Positions 16,435 through 25,069 of a stretch of 39,051 nt of DNA are shown here, piece after piece. The stretch is from JBGLNJ01 sp964353405 (GTDB lineage: Bacteria; Chloroflexota; Anaerolineae; Fen-1058), in contig CAYGWJ010000010.1 of NCBI GenBank assembly GCA_964353405.1, positions 1-39,051 of the forward strand, read 5' to 3'. The position numbers and the translations under genes are program-made. The notes beneath the pieces were generated by a model that did not search any database, had not been told where the DNA came from, and saw only the letters and a list, made by a program, of their open reading frames with translations. How positions within the stretch are numbered: position 1 is the stretch's first letter; each line of letters begins with the position of its first letter.

Positions 16435-18018
16435 ATGGCTGCTCAACGTGCAGGTCGAGTGTTGATTGTGGATAACGACATTCGGACAGCGCTGTTGCTG
16501 AAAGAGAATCTCGAAGAAGAGGGCTACGACGTCAGGGTAGCGGAGGGAGCAGGCGACTCTTTAGTGAACCATGCACTCGAGCTGAGCCATGACTTTCGTC
16601 CCCATGCAGCGATTGTTGACCTGCGGATCGGTGGAGTGCCGGCCCTGGATATGCTGCGCAGCACCGACCACCGGGGCCTTGAATTGCTGCGCGGCCTTGA
16701 TCAAGCGCGATGTATTCTTCGTTCGGCGTTCCTGACCCCGGAGGTGGTCCGTGCAGCTATCAAGGAATTTCGCGCCTTTGACGTGATCGGCGCTCAAGAG
16801 TCGCCCCGGCGCTTGTTGGACGCTGTAGCGGCTGCTATGGAAGAAAGCCGTGCCAGCACCAGAGGCTTTCAAATTCACTGGCCGTCCGAATGGAGTCCAC
16901 GGCAGGTGGTCGAGACGTTGGTGGGCAAGGAGGCGAACGTGCCGCCGGACGTCGTGGAGGATGTCCTTGGGTGTGTTTTTGCCGAAGCGCAGAGTGTGAG
17001 GTTAGAGACTTTGGGGGGGGCCGAGGTGACGCCCCAGTCCGCGACGCGTGGGCGGTCAGTCGTCTTGAAGGCATGGCCGGACAGTCAACTCGAGCCGCTC
17101 GTCGTCAAAGTGGCTCCGACCAGGCGCATCGTCGCGGAGGCACACAATTATTTCGACTGTGTCAAGGGGAATCTGAGGGGGCAATTCCACGCTATTCTGC
17201 AGGGCACCCCGGTCACTTTCTGGGATTTGGGAGGGGTGCTGTATACCTTTGTGGGAGCGCCACGACAGACCCTGCCCAGCTTTGCTGCTTTCTACCGCGA
17301 GCAGCAAGAGCCTCAGGCTATCGTTCGACCTTTGCAGCATTTCTTTGAAGAAGTGTGGGGCGATCTCTATCGTAAAGCCACCCAGGTAGGTCAGCCGTTG
17401 TTTCCTGCCTATGACAAGGTATTGCGTTTGAACGACCGGCTGGTGAGATTTCCCGATACCCGCGAAAAGATAGAGTTTCCGGGGGTGTCTGTGATTTTGC
17501 CTAACCCTGTGCTGTGGGTTCTCCGCCATAAGGAGGCTGACTCGATTCCTTACACCCGTCAGGCGATCACACATGGCGACCTCCATGGAGATAATCTGTT
17601 TGTGGATAGAGTTCACGCCTGGGCGATTGATTTTGAACGCAGCGGTCCTGGCCCGATGCTGCGGGACTTTGTGGAGCTGGAGGTGGATATCGTCACCCGG
17701 CTCATTTCGGTTCCCGAAAATGACTTGTCCCGGTTCTATGAGGTTGCCGTCATCCTGACAGAGCCGGCAGAACTCACGGCTTCACTCCAGCCAACGCCGC
17801 TGGTAGCGCAAGACCCGGAAATAACTAAAGCCCTGGGAGTGATCAACGGGTTGCGTTGCCTGGCTTGCGAAACGACAGGTTGCCTGGACACGAGGGAATA
17901 TCTCTGGGGGCTCTTGTTAGATGCTCTGTTTGTAGCTTCTCTCGTTCCCCAGGGGATGCCGCAACGAGAGCGAGCACTGCTACTGGCTTCGGTGTTGTGC
18001 GAGAGGCTTGAGCGATAA
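16435..18018 (+). CDS. Receiver domain fused to APH/choline-kinase-fold phosphotransferase
   Basis: 527 residues, last gene of the operon, 12 nt after the giant kinase. The N-terminal receiver keeps Asp13/Asp15 (LIVDNDIR) and phospho-acceptor Asp62 (AAIVDLRIGG), but where the conserved lysine should be the sequence reads FDVIGAQES, so it is atypical. From about residue 200 an APH/ChoK-type kinase follows: LVVKVAPTRR with a beta-3-like Lys225, EAHNYF as the alpha-C glutamate, ITHGDLHGDNLFVD (Asp382, Asn387) and AIDFE (Asp399). The key catalytic residues are therefore present. Such a kinase as a response-regulator output is very unusual; its substrate, small molecule or protein, is unknown. It ends 10 nt from the convergent radC. 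Confidence 0.8.
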   Translation: MAAQRAGRVLIVDNDIRTALLLKENLEEEGYDVRVAEGAGDSLVNHALELSHDFRPHAAIVDLRIGGVPALDMLRSTDHRGLELLRGLDQARCILRSAFLTPEVVRAAIKEFRAFDVIGAQESPRRLLDAVAAAMEESRASTRGFQIHWPSEWSPRQVVETLVGKEANVPPDVVEDVLGCVFAEAQSVRLETLGGAEVTPQSATRGRSVVLKAWPDSQLEPLVVKVAPTRRIVAEAHNYFDCVKGNLRGQFHAILQGTPVTFWDLGGVLYTFVGAPRQTLPSFAAFYREQQEPQAIVRPLQHFFEEVWGDLYRKATQVGQPLFPAYDKVLRLNDRLVRFPDTREKIEFPGVSVILPNPVLWVLRHKEADSIPYTRQAITHGDLHGDNLFVDRVHAWAIDFERSGPGPMLRDFVELEVDIVTRLISVPENDLSRFYEVAVILTEPAELTASLQPTPLVAQDPEITKALGVINGLRCLACETTGCLDTREYLWGLLLDALFVASLVPQGMPQRERALLLASVLCERLER

Positions 18019-18028
18019 AAAGCTCCTG

Positions 18029-18724
18029 CTATCCAAACCCCAGCCCACGCTCTTTCAGGCTCACGAAACGCTGCCGCCCAATGACGAGATGGTCGAGCAC
18101 CTCGATGCTCAACAGCTTGCCTGCCGTGACAATGTCCTTGGTGATGGCCACGTCTTCCGGCGAGGGGGATGGGTCGCCCGACGGGTGATTGTGCGCGACG
18201 ATGATGGCGGCGCAGTTGGCGCGCACCGCCTCGCGGAACAACTCACCCACGCGCACCATCGTCGTGTTGAGGCTGCCCTGGTAAACCGTCTGGATGGCCT
18301 GGACGCGGTTGCGCGTGTCGAGCAAGATCACGCGCATGGACTCTTGCTCCAGCAGGCTCATCTCGCCGATCAGCAAATTGGCCGCGTCGGCGGGGCTGGT
18401 GATGGTGGGCTTTTCATCCGGCGACTCGACGAGCAGACGCCTCCCCAGTTCAAAGGCGGCTTTGAGCTGCGCGACCTTGGCTTCACCCAGCCCCTTTTCC
18501 TCTTGCAGCTCGTTGGTTGAAGCGCGGGCCAGCCCGCCCAGCCCCTTGTATTTGCCCAGCAGCCTTTGCGCCAGGACCACGACATTTTCGCTGCGGGTGC
18601 CCACGCGCAGGATAATGGCAATCAACTCGGCCGTCGAGACGGAAGATGCGCCGACATGCAGCAGCCGCTCGCGTGGCCGCTCGTCGTTGGGCAGGTCGGT
18701 GATGCGGGGGCGATATTCGTCCAT
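18029..18724 (-). CDS. radC: RadC family JAB-domain protein
   Basis: The 231-residue protein is full length for RadC (DNA repair protein RadC/YicR). An N-terminal helix-hairpin-helix region (SVSTAELIAIILRVG, LGGLARAS, KGLGEAKVAQLKAAFELGRR) precedes the JAMM metalloprotease-like fold, whose metal site is AHNHPSGDPSPSPED. The name dates from E. coli, where the repair role was not upheld; the true substrate is unknown. ATG 18724 is chosen because AGAAAGGA lies a few bases upstream and the family starts just before the PRERLLHVG segment; longer upstream frame is not family-like. It follows the phytol-kinase-like gene by 37 nt, probably on the same transcript. Confidence 0.93.
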   Translation of the reverse strand: MDEYRPRITDLPNDERPRERLLHVGASSVSTAELIAIILRVGTRSENVVVLAQRLLGKYKGLGGLARASTNELQEEKGLGEAKVAQLKAAFELGRRLLVESPDEKPTITSPADAANLLIGEMSLLEQESMRVILLDTRNRVQAIQTVYQGSLNTTMVRVGELFREAVRANCAAIIVAHNHPSGDPSPSPEDVAITKDIVTAGKLLSIEVLDHLVIGRQRFVSLKERGLGFG

Positions 18725-18761
18725 GCCATTCCTTTCTATCCGTTTCTTTCCTAACCCGTTG

Positions 18762-19424
18762 TCACCTTGCCAGCGCGAGGATGATCGCCGAGACGGCTGG
18801 CACGGTGAGATTGTCAATCCCCCACGGCGAGATGGCTTCGACCAGCGTCGCTCCGACTGCGGTGATGAGGGCGATGACCACCGCAAAAGGCGCTGCGCCC
18901 AACGCCATCCAGGTTGCCAGCGCCGAGACGATCAACATCGTGACAGAGCCTTCCAGGCTGCGCGTCTGGCCAAAGAGGGTGTAGCGGTGTTGTCCGAATC
19001 GCTCGCCGACGATGGCGGCCAGCGCGTCGCCCCACGTCATCGGCATCAGCGCGGCGACGATGAGGTGAGGGTTCGCCGTGGGCCGGAGCGGGTCGCCCCA
19101 GAAAACGGCGAGGACGACGGCAAAGGCCAGCGGAAAGTAAACCGTGCCCAGGTTGGAGCGGTTGGACGACATCATGGCCTGGATGATGCCAAAGCGATAA
19201 TCGAGATAGTTGATGACGACGAACGCCAGCGGCGGGACGATGGCCCACCACAGGCTGCCGAACCACAGCACCGTCGGCACACTGATCATGCCCACGGCGA
19301 TGTGGATGAACTTGCGTGTAAAGCCTTGCGAGAGGCGAAATGCCTTTCGCAACACTTCACCCAAAGCGATAGAGACGAGGACATACACAAAAGCGAGGAT
19401 GAGGGCAAGCCAATTAGGTAACAT
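18762..19424 (-). CDS. Phytol/dolichol-kinase-like integral membrane protein
   Basis: About 220 residues with six to seven hydrophobic helices. The motif ALMPMTWGDALAAIVGERFG, followed by a TRSLEGS element, matches the phytol kinase/dolichol kinase/CdsA-like family, in which conserved aspartate and the K/R-S-x-E-G-S element bind CTP. Plant VTE5 and relatives phosphorylate polyprenol-type alcohols; here the substrate could be phytol, geranylgeraniol or another lipid alcohol. ATG 19424 starts right before the first helix but has no clear ribosome site; GTG 19472 is the alternative. A TTGACA-17-TATAAA promoter is 84 bases upstream. It precedes radC on the same strand. Finding it does not by itself imply phototrophy. 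Confidence 0.78.
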   Translation of the reverse strand: MLPNWLALILAFVYVLVSIALGEVLRKAFRLSQGFTRKFIHIAVGMISVPTVLWFGSLWWAIVPPLAFVVINYLDYRFGIIQAMMSSNRSNLGTVYFPLAFAVVLAVFWGDPLRPTANPHLIVAALMPMTWGDALAAIVGERFGQHRYTLFGQTRSLEGSVTMLIVSALATWMALGAAPFAVVIALITAVGATLVEAISPWGIDNLTVPAVSAIILALAR

Positions 19425-19507
19425 TGTTATCGTCTTTTGGTCAGATAGACTGGGCAGTGCAAGGAGCGACACAAACTGCTACGATGATCTGTCGGCTCAC
19501 AGGTAGG

Positions 19508-19536
19508 TTTATACCGCGCTTTGGGGAGACTGTCAA
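19508..19536 (-). promoter_or_regulatory. Strong sigma-70-type promoter for the phytol-kinase-like gene
   Basis: On the minus strand TTGACA (19536-19531), a 17-nt spacer and TATAAA (19513-19508). This is near consensus, with transcription expected to start near 19501 toward the phytol-kinase-like gene and radC. Confidence 0.75.
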
Positions 19537-19546
19537 ACGTTCGTTT

Positions 19547-19574
19547 TTGCATACAAGTTGCCATGTGCTATACT
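19547..19574 (+). promoter_or_regulatory. Promoter for the CHAT-WD40 gene
   Basis: TTGCAT (19547-19552), a 16-nt spacer and TATACT (19569-19574) preceded by TGC, an extended -10. It faces away from the divergent promoter; only 10 nt separate the two -35 boxes. The start codon at 19608 has AGGAGG just upstream. Confidence 0.6.
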
Positions 19575-19607
19575 GGTATGGTTTATGATCGCAAGAGGTA
19601 GGAGGCA

Positions 19608-22600
19608 ATGATAACAACAACAGAATCAAACATAGTGGAACTGATGGTCGCAACTGAAGGTATTCCGCTGGAAAGGAGTGCAGATGGCGTTGTGCGAGTC
19701 AGGGAAACGCAGATAACCCTGGATATGGTTCTGGCCGCCTATAACGAGGGCGCAACGCCTGAAGAGATGGCGCTCAAGTTCTCCCTGGAATTGGCCGATG
19801 TGCATGCCGTCATCGGCGGTTACCTTCGGTGGCGTCTGGGGAATGAGGCACGTGTGCAGCAGTTGCAGCAGGAAGCAGACAGGAGACGTGAGTACATCCA
19901 GCCCCGTTTCGACTCAACTGGCGAGCAGGAGCGATCACTGGCACGTCGCTTTAGATATTTGGATTACATTGACTTTGAACTAGGAATCGGCCATGGCCAT
20001 GCACACGAGTATCTTGTGACGCTCGTTCGCTCTCCAGAACTGCAATTGCAGTCAGTGATGCGTTTTCCTCTTGATGAGCGGACAGTGCGGAATCACATTC
20101 AAAACTTGGAGATTGCGTTGTTGCGATCTATGGGGAACCCTCGCCATCTACCTTCACGACAAGAAAAGGATGTGCAGGAATTTGGCAAAATCCTGTTCGA
20201 TACGCTCTTCACGGGTGACATCCTCAAGTACTATGATGAAGACCAAGAGAAAGCAGTAAGCCAAGGCCGCAGGCTGCGGTTGAAATTGCACATCGAGTCG
20301 CCAGAGTTGGCGGCTTTGCCTTGGGAACTCTTGTATTATCCTCGCCGTGGCGCATATGTGTGCCAGCTCGACAGTGCATCAGTCATTCGCCATCCGCTAC
20401 TATCTCGGCCTATGCCACCAATAGTAGCAGATGGGCCATTGCGAGTGTTAGGGATGGTTGCTAGTCCAAGTGACATGCCTCCGATAGATGTCACCCATGA
20501 ACAGCAACGTCTGGTCAAGGCTATCCAAGACATGGAATCAAATGGTCGGGTGGAGTTGGAATGGTTGAAGGGTCAAACTTGGCGTGACCTACAGGAGGCA
20601 ATGAATACAGGCACCTGGCACGTCGTGCATTTTGTCGGTTATGGTAGATTTAGCCGCAGCGCCAACGAGGGCTTTATCAGTCTGGTCAGCCAAAGTGGTC
20701 AGCCACTTCGCCTGGGTGCCACACAACTAGCCCGGTTGCTAACTGCAAGTGGCAAGACTGGTCTTGTATTGCTGAATCTGGGCAGGCGGCTGACCAATAC
20801 CAACCGCTCCTTTTCCAGCACAGCTGCCACCCTGGTGCGTATGGGCATTCCAGCGGTGGTAGAAACGCCGTACGAGATCGCTGACCAGACAGTTCATGAC
20901 TTCATTAGTACGCTCTACGAAGCCCTTGTGGAAAGTATGCCAGTGGATGCGGCCGTGGCCGAGGCGCGCAAAGCGGTTGGCTTGGCTGCGCCTAACACGG
21001 TAGCCTGGGGAGCACCAGTGCTATACACTGGACTTGCGAACAACGCCTTGTTCAGCAACGTCCGTTCCAAGGGCAAGATGACCCCCACGATATCTACTAC
21101 GGTGTTCCCGCCTAGGAAGCTGGCGATCTCTATCCGTCCTACGCCACTCGTGCGCCCTGCGCCTCAACGTTTCTACTTTATTCTGCCGGACCTCGTGCAT
21201 CAAAAGTCAGAACAACGGTTAGGGCGCGGCATCATCCGTCAGGTTATCCCGCTGTCCAAAAAGAAGCGATTGGTTGTTGCCATCGCTGGAGGGGGTGCAG
21301 CGCTCTTGGCGTTGGGCGCAAAATGCCGAGTGTTGTGGGAGATAGACTGCCCGACACAGTGTGGAGCGTTCTTCCAAGATGAAACCAATGAAACCAAGTT
21401 GGTCTTGGCGAGTGGACAACGCATTTACATCATTGATGTTCGCGCCGGACAGCTTTTGTGTACTTTACAGGGACATACAGACAGGATAGAATGCTTGACC
21501 TTTTCACCAAATGGGAAGATATTAGCTTCAGGGTCAAGGGATGCAACGGTGCGATTATGGCGGATTGTAGACAAACAAGTGGTGTGTGACCTTATATTCA
21601 AGGGACATACACGCTCCGTGAAAAGTGTTGCGTTCTCATCGGATGGAAAACTGGTTGCCTCCGGCTCAAGTGATAATACGGTGCACTTGTGGGATCTAAA
21701 CGGCAAGATCCAGCGCAAGTTGGAAGGGCACACAGACTCGGTAGAAAGTGTGGCCATTTCTCCTGACGGAGAATTATTAGCCTCAGGCTCCAGCGACAAG
21801 ACCGTGCGCCTATGGCGAATGAAGGACGGAGAGCTTTTGCACACATTGGAGGAACACTCAAGATCGGTTTATAGTCTGGCCTTCTCAGCAAAAAGCGACC
21901 TTCTGGCTTCAGGATCAAGTGATGGGATGGTGCGGGTGTGGGATGCCAAGAGCGGGATGCTCCTTAATACTCTGGGAGGGTTCATAGATGAGGTAAGAAG
22001 TGTGGCTTTTTTGGATGATGGCAAAACAGTATTAGGGGTGCAGGGTACAACCATACAACTGTGGACGGTTGCTGATGGCGACGCCTCACACAAATTCGAG
22101 TCGCACACAGGGGCGGTGCAGAGCGTAGCGTTCTCGCCCAACGGCGAACAATTGGCCGTGGGGTCGACCGACAGGACGGTGAGACTGTGGTATTTTATGA
22201 ATGGGAAGGAACTGCAATCCCTAAGCAAACATACCCAGGCGGTACATAGTGTAGCTTTCTCATCAGACGGAAAACATGTGGCCTCTGGGTCGAGCGATGA
22301 GACCGTGCGGCTGTGGCTTGTTGCGGAACGGAGCATACAGAAAAACAAATTGACGAAGCATACAGGTGCGGTGTGGAGTGTGGCTTTCTTGCCAGAGCGA
22401 GAGTCTCAACCAGGTCTTTGGGAACGAAGATTAGGAGGGCCAGAGCCTAATAGGACAATGTTAGCTTCAGGTTCCAGTGACAAGACCGTACGGATATGGA
22501 AATGGAATGGCGAACTTGAGCAGACACTGAAGGGACATAAAGATCGGGTTACAAGCGTAGTTTTCTCACCTGACGGCGAGATGCTCGCTTCAGGATCGGC

Positions 22601-23027
22601 TGATAAGGCCATTTGGCTCTGGCGAATCTCGGCTTGGAGATGGAGACGCAGTCGTGTATTAGAAGGGCATGGGCTTAGCCAGGTAACGAGTATAGCCTTC
22701 TCGCCAGATAGGAAATTTGTGGCCTCAGGGTCTGACGATAATATTGTACGACTGTGGCAGTGTTCGGATGGAAAACTCCATTCCAGTTTGGAAGAGCACA
22801 AGGGTCCAGTCCGGAGTGTAGCTTTCTCGCCGAACGGAGAATTTGTGGCCTCTGGGTCGGATGACATGACTGTGCGAATGTGGCACGTCGGCGATAGAGT
22901 ATCTCGTGTGATGTTGAATGGTCATACTGAACCTATCACGTCTGTAGCATTTTCGCCCGATGGTAAGTACTTGGCTTCAGGATCAAGTGATGGCACAGTA
23001 CGGCTGTGGCGCGTGCCGCAGATGTAA
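19608..23027 (+). CDS. DUF433-CHAT-WD40 repeat protein with apparently inactive CHAT domain
   Basis: 1139 residues. Residues ~15-75 match DUF433, a small helical domain often seen in antitoxins (RVRETQITLDMVLAAYNEG, LADVHAVIGGYL). A CHAT caspase-like domain spans ~100-475 (LAALPWELLYYP, DQTVHDFISTLYEALVE, AVAEARKAVGLAAPN). The usual catalytic HG histidine falls at Tyr345 (VVHFVGYG) and the cysteine of LNxCxS at Gly392 (LLNLGRRLT), so proteolysis is unlikely. A linker and a degenerate blade lead to 12 clear WD40 repeats (~590-1139), enough for two propellers; the eighth has a ~20-residue insertion. ATG 19608 follows AGGAGG. The gene is visibly less GC-rich than its neighbours. It is followed 46 nt later by the death-like/TPR gene. 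I infer a sensor or scaffold role. Confidence 0.87.
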   Translation: MITTTESNIVELMVATEGIPLERSADGVVRVRETQITLDMVLAAYNEGATPEEMALKFSLELADVHAVIGGYLRWRLGNEARVQQLQQEADRRREYIQPRFDSTGEQERSLARRFRYLDYIDFELGIGHGHAHEYLVTLVRSPELQLQSVMRFPLDERTVRNHIQNLEIALLRSMGNPRHLPSRQEKDVQEFGKILFDTLFTGDILKYYDEDQEKAVSQGRRLRLKLHIESPELAALPWELLYYPRRGAYVCQLDSASVIRHPLLSRPMPPIVADGPLRVLGMVASPSDMPPIDVTHEQQRLVKAIQDMESNGRVELEWLKGQTWRDLQEAMNTGTWHVVHFVGYGRFSRSANEGFISLVSQSGQPLRLGATQLARLLTASGKTGLVLLNLGRRLTNTNRSFSSTAATLVRMGIPAVVETPYEIADQTVHDFISTLYEALVESMPVDAAVAEARKAVGLAAPNTVAWGAPVLYTGLANNALFSNVRSKGKMTPTISTTVFPPRKLAISIRPTPLVRPAPQRFYFILPDLVHQKSEQRLGRGIIRQVIPLSKKKRLVVAIAGGGAALLALGAKCRVLWEIDCPTQCGAFFQDETNETKLVLASGQRIYIIDVRAGQLLCTLQGHTDRIECLTFSPNGKILASGSRDATVRLWRIVDKQVVCDLIFKGHTRSVKSVAFSSDGKLVASGSSDNTVHLWDLNGKIQRKLEGHTDSVESVAISPDGELLASGSSDKTVRLWRMKDGELLHTLEEHSRSVYSLAFSAKSDLLASGSSDGMVRVWDAKSGMLLNTLGGFIDEVRSVAFLDDGKTVLGVQGTTIQLWTVADGDASHKFESHTGAVQSVAFSPNGEQLAVGSTDRTVRLWYFMNGKELQSLSKHTQAVHSVAFSSDGKHVASGSSDETVRLWLVAERSIQKNKLTKHTGAVWSVAFLPERESQPGLWERRLGGPEPNRTMLASGSSDKTVRIWKWNGELEQTLKGHKDRVTSVVFSPDGEMLASGSADKAIWLWRISAWRWRRSRVLEGHGLSQVTSIAFSPDRKFVASGSDDNIVRLWQCSDGKLHSSLEEHKGPVRSVAFSPNGEFVASGSDDMTVRMWHVGDRVSRVMLNGHTEPITSVAFSPDGKYLASGSSDGTVRLWRVPQM

Positions 23028-23073
23028 AGTGCTATATAAATGGACATTTCTACAGAAACGTTTATAGTGAAGT

Positions 23074-24009
23074 ATGAGGCGAAAGATGGACTACAATACG
23101 GCTGATATTCGCCAGTTCTTGATAGAGGCTTTCAGCGATGAAGAACTCATGACTTTGTGTTCTGACCATTACCATGATGTGTACAATACCTTTGCGTCCG
23201 GCATGACGAAGACATACAAGATCCAACTCCTGATTGAACACTGCCAACACCGCGAGATCATCCATGATTTGCTCAAAACGATGTATCGGGCCAGACCAGA
23301 GCAATATGTGCGACGATTCCCGCAAGTACCAAGCATTGTTCCAGAGCAAACCAATTACCCTGATGTTTCTGGGGCTACAACTCAAGCCAGCAAGACAACA
23401 GCGCGGAAACAGCTTGACTTACAGGTTGCTGATCTGTTTGCCCAACTCGGACAGGCAGAGTCCAGGTTAGAATGGGATAAAGTGATCGAGATCGGCGAAC
23501 GCATCTTGACGTTAGATCCCAATGACCAGCCCACTCGTTCCAAGACTGCGGAGGCTCACAAATCGCGTGGCATGGCTTACCAAGAAATGCAGAACTACGC
23601 TAAAGCTATTGAACACTACAATCGCGCTATCAAACTTGACGAGAAGGCGGAGTACCATTTCTTGTGCGCCCAGTGTTACCTGTCGGGAAAGGGCAAGTAT
23701 AGGTGTAACGAGGCAATTGCCCATTTTGATCGTGCCATTGAACTTGACGCCAAAGCAGAGTATTATGCATGGCGCGGCAAGAGTTACGCCACGAAGCACA
23801 ATCCCGGCCAGGCAATTGAGAACTATAATGAAGCCATCAAGCTTGACCCTGATCAGCCGGCGTATTACCTCGAGCGTAGTCAGTCTTTCCAGTCTATGGA
23901 GGAATGGCAATTAGCTATGAGCGATCGTGAACGCGCTGATGAACTCGGCGCTTGTGGAGCTGGGCTTGAACTAGCGAGGTTGAGGGCAGCGCGTTCAACC
24001 GAACAATGA
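23074..24009 (+). CDS. Death-like/effector-associated domain plus TPR protein
   Basis: 311 residues. Residues ~6-83 form a helical adaptor (DIRQFLIEAFSDEELMTLC, then LLIEHCQHREIIHDLLKTM and YRARPEQY), with the spacing of bacterial effector-associated or death-like domains that usually sit at the N-terminus of CHAT, NACHT and protease proteins. The rest is about four or five TPR repeats (DKVIEIGERILTLDPND, AKAIEHYNRAIKLDEKA, NEAIAHFDRAIELDAKA, GQAIENYNEAIKLDPDQ). No enzyme domain is seen, so it is likely an adaptor. The helical domain resembles the N-terminus of the SPFH protein at 26779-28674. ATG 23074 or 23086 could be the start; neither has a strong ribosome site. It is probably co-transcribed with the CHAT-WD40 gene. 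Confidence 0.82.
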   Translation: MRRKMDYNTADIRQFLIEAFSDEELMTLCSDHYHDVYNTFASGMTKTYKIQLLIEHCQHREIIHDLLKTMYRARPEQYVRRFPQVPSIVPEQTNYPDVSGATTQASKTTARKQLDLQVADLFAQLGQAESRLEWDKVIEIGERILTLDPNDQPTRSKTAEAHKSRGMAYQEMQNYAKAIEHYNRAIKLDEKAEYHFLCAQCYLSGKGKYRCNEAIAHFDRAIELDAKAEYYAWRGKSYATKHNPGQAIENYNEAIKLDPDQPAYYLERSQSFQSMEEWQLAMSDRERADELGACGAGLELARLRAARSTEQ

Positions 24010-24135
24010 ATAAGCTGAGGGTTCTACTGTGTCTGTTTGTTGACACCCAATCCACTACAGTGCTGTAGGCCTCTGACGAACCGACAGCGGCTCATGTAGC
24101 GTGTTCGGCCTATATAAGACTCAGAACTGTCCAAA

Positions 24136-25065
24136 CTATACGACCAACTGATCATACAGCTTTTCCAGGCTCAAGTCGGGGCAGACGGTGTCCGTGCACC
24201 TGAGCGTGAGTGTGGCGGCGGAAAGCCCAAGCCGGACCGCTTCGACTGGCTCCAGGTCATTGAGCAGGCCAAACATGACGCCGGCCGTCAGCGCATCGCC
24301 TGCGCCGGTCGAGTCCACGATTTCAGCGCGGATGGCAGGCAAGCGTCCACTTTCCTCCGAGGTGGCATAAGCCAGGCCGCGCTCGCCCAGCGTGACGACG
24401 GCCAGCCCCACGCCAAGCGAGACGAGGTAACGCGCCACGCGCAGCGCGTCTTCGTCGTCGTCCACGCTCAGGCCGGAGAGCGCTTCGGCTTCGGCGGCGT
24501 TGGGCGTAGTGAGCGCAAGCTGGCTCACGTAGGGCCGCAGCCGGGCGGCCAGCAGCGGCGAGGTCGGGTCGGCGCACACGCGCACACCCGTCTTGTGGGC
24601 GATGCCGAACAGCGTCTCTAGCGTGGCCGGGCTGAGGTTGGCATCCACCACGACCATGGCGGCTTGGGCGATCAGCTTGCGCCGGTCGTGCAGATAGCGC
24701 GGGCTGATGGCTTCCAACACGGCCATATCGTCCACCGCCGCGTGCAGTGCGCCGGTCGAATCGAGCACGGCCAGGTATGCTCCCGTTCGACCGTTGGGCA
24801 CGGTGAGTACCTGGCTGGTGTCTATGCCGGCCTCCGCCGCCTGGCGCAGGACGAGTTCGCCGGTCGAGTCGTCGCCGAGGGCCGTCATCAGCGAGACGTT
24901 GACGCCCAGGCGGGCCAGGTTCTCGGCCACATTGCGAGCCACGCCGCCCACACTGCGCCGGACGAGGCCGGGGCTGGACGCGCCGGGGTGGAGTTCACTG
25001 CTGGCGTGACCCTTCAGGTCGAGCGATGCTGCGCCGATGACGAGGATGGGGGAATCGGATGACAT
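24136..25065 (-). CDS. psuK: PfkB-family sugar kinase, probable pseudouridine kinase
   Basis: 309 residues of the ribokinase/PfkB fold. The N-terminus LVIGAASLDLKG, the substrate segment SSPGLVRRSVGGVARNVAEN, the lid YLAVLDSTGALHAAVDDM and the catalytic box DSTGAGDALTAGV follow the E. coli PsuK pattern closely. PsuK phosphorylates pseudouridine to pseudouridine 5'-phosphate, which PsuG then splits; no psuG gene is in the window. ATG 25065 lies four bases after the preceding stop with GAGGAA as ribosome site; ATG 25101 would overlap the previous gene. The 126-nt convergent gap downstream shows only two short inverted repeats. Substrate choice within PfkB is less sure than the family. Confidence 0.85.
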   Translation of the reverse strand: MSSDSPILVIGAASLDLKGHASSELHPGASSPGLVRRSVGGVARNVAENLARLGVNVSLMTALGDDSTGELVLRQAAEAGIDTSQVLTVPNGRTGAYLAVLDSTGALHAAVDDMAVLEAISPRYLHDRRKLIAQAAMVVVDANLSPATLETLFGIAHKTGVRVCADPTSPLLAARLRPYVSQLALTTPNAAEAEALSGLSVDDDEDALRVARYLVSLGVGLAVVTLGERGLAYATSEESGRLPAIRAEIVDSTGAGDALTAGVMFGLLNDLEPVEAVRLGLSAATLTLRCTDTVCPDLSLEKLYDQLVV

Positions 25066-25069
25066 CGGT

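Noticed and set aside
18294..19421. A 375-codon open frame on the plus strand opposite radC and the membrane kinase
   Set aside because: It is antisense to two genes with clear family motifs, is rich in Arg/His/Asp as such mirror frames are in GC-rich DNA, and has no recognisable domain.
24010..24135. Terminator between the TPR gene and psuK
   Set aside because: Only short hairpins (GTGTC/GACAC and CTACAG/CTGTAG) without a T-tract are seen; not strong enough to call.
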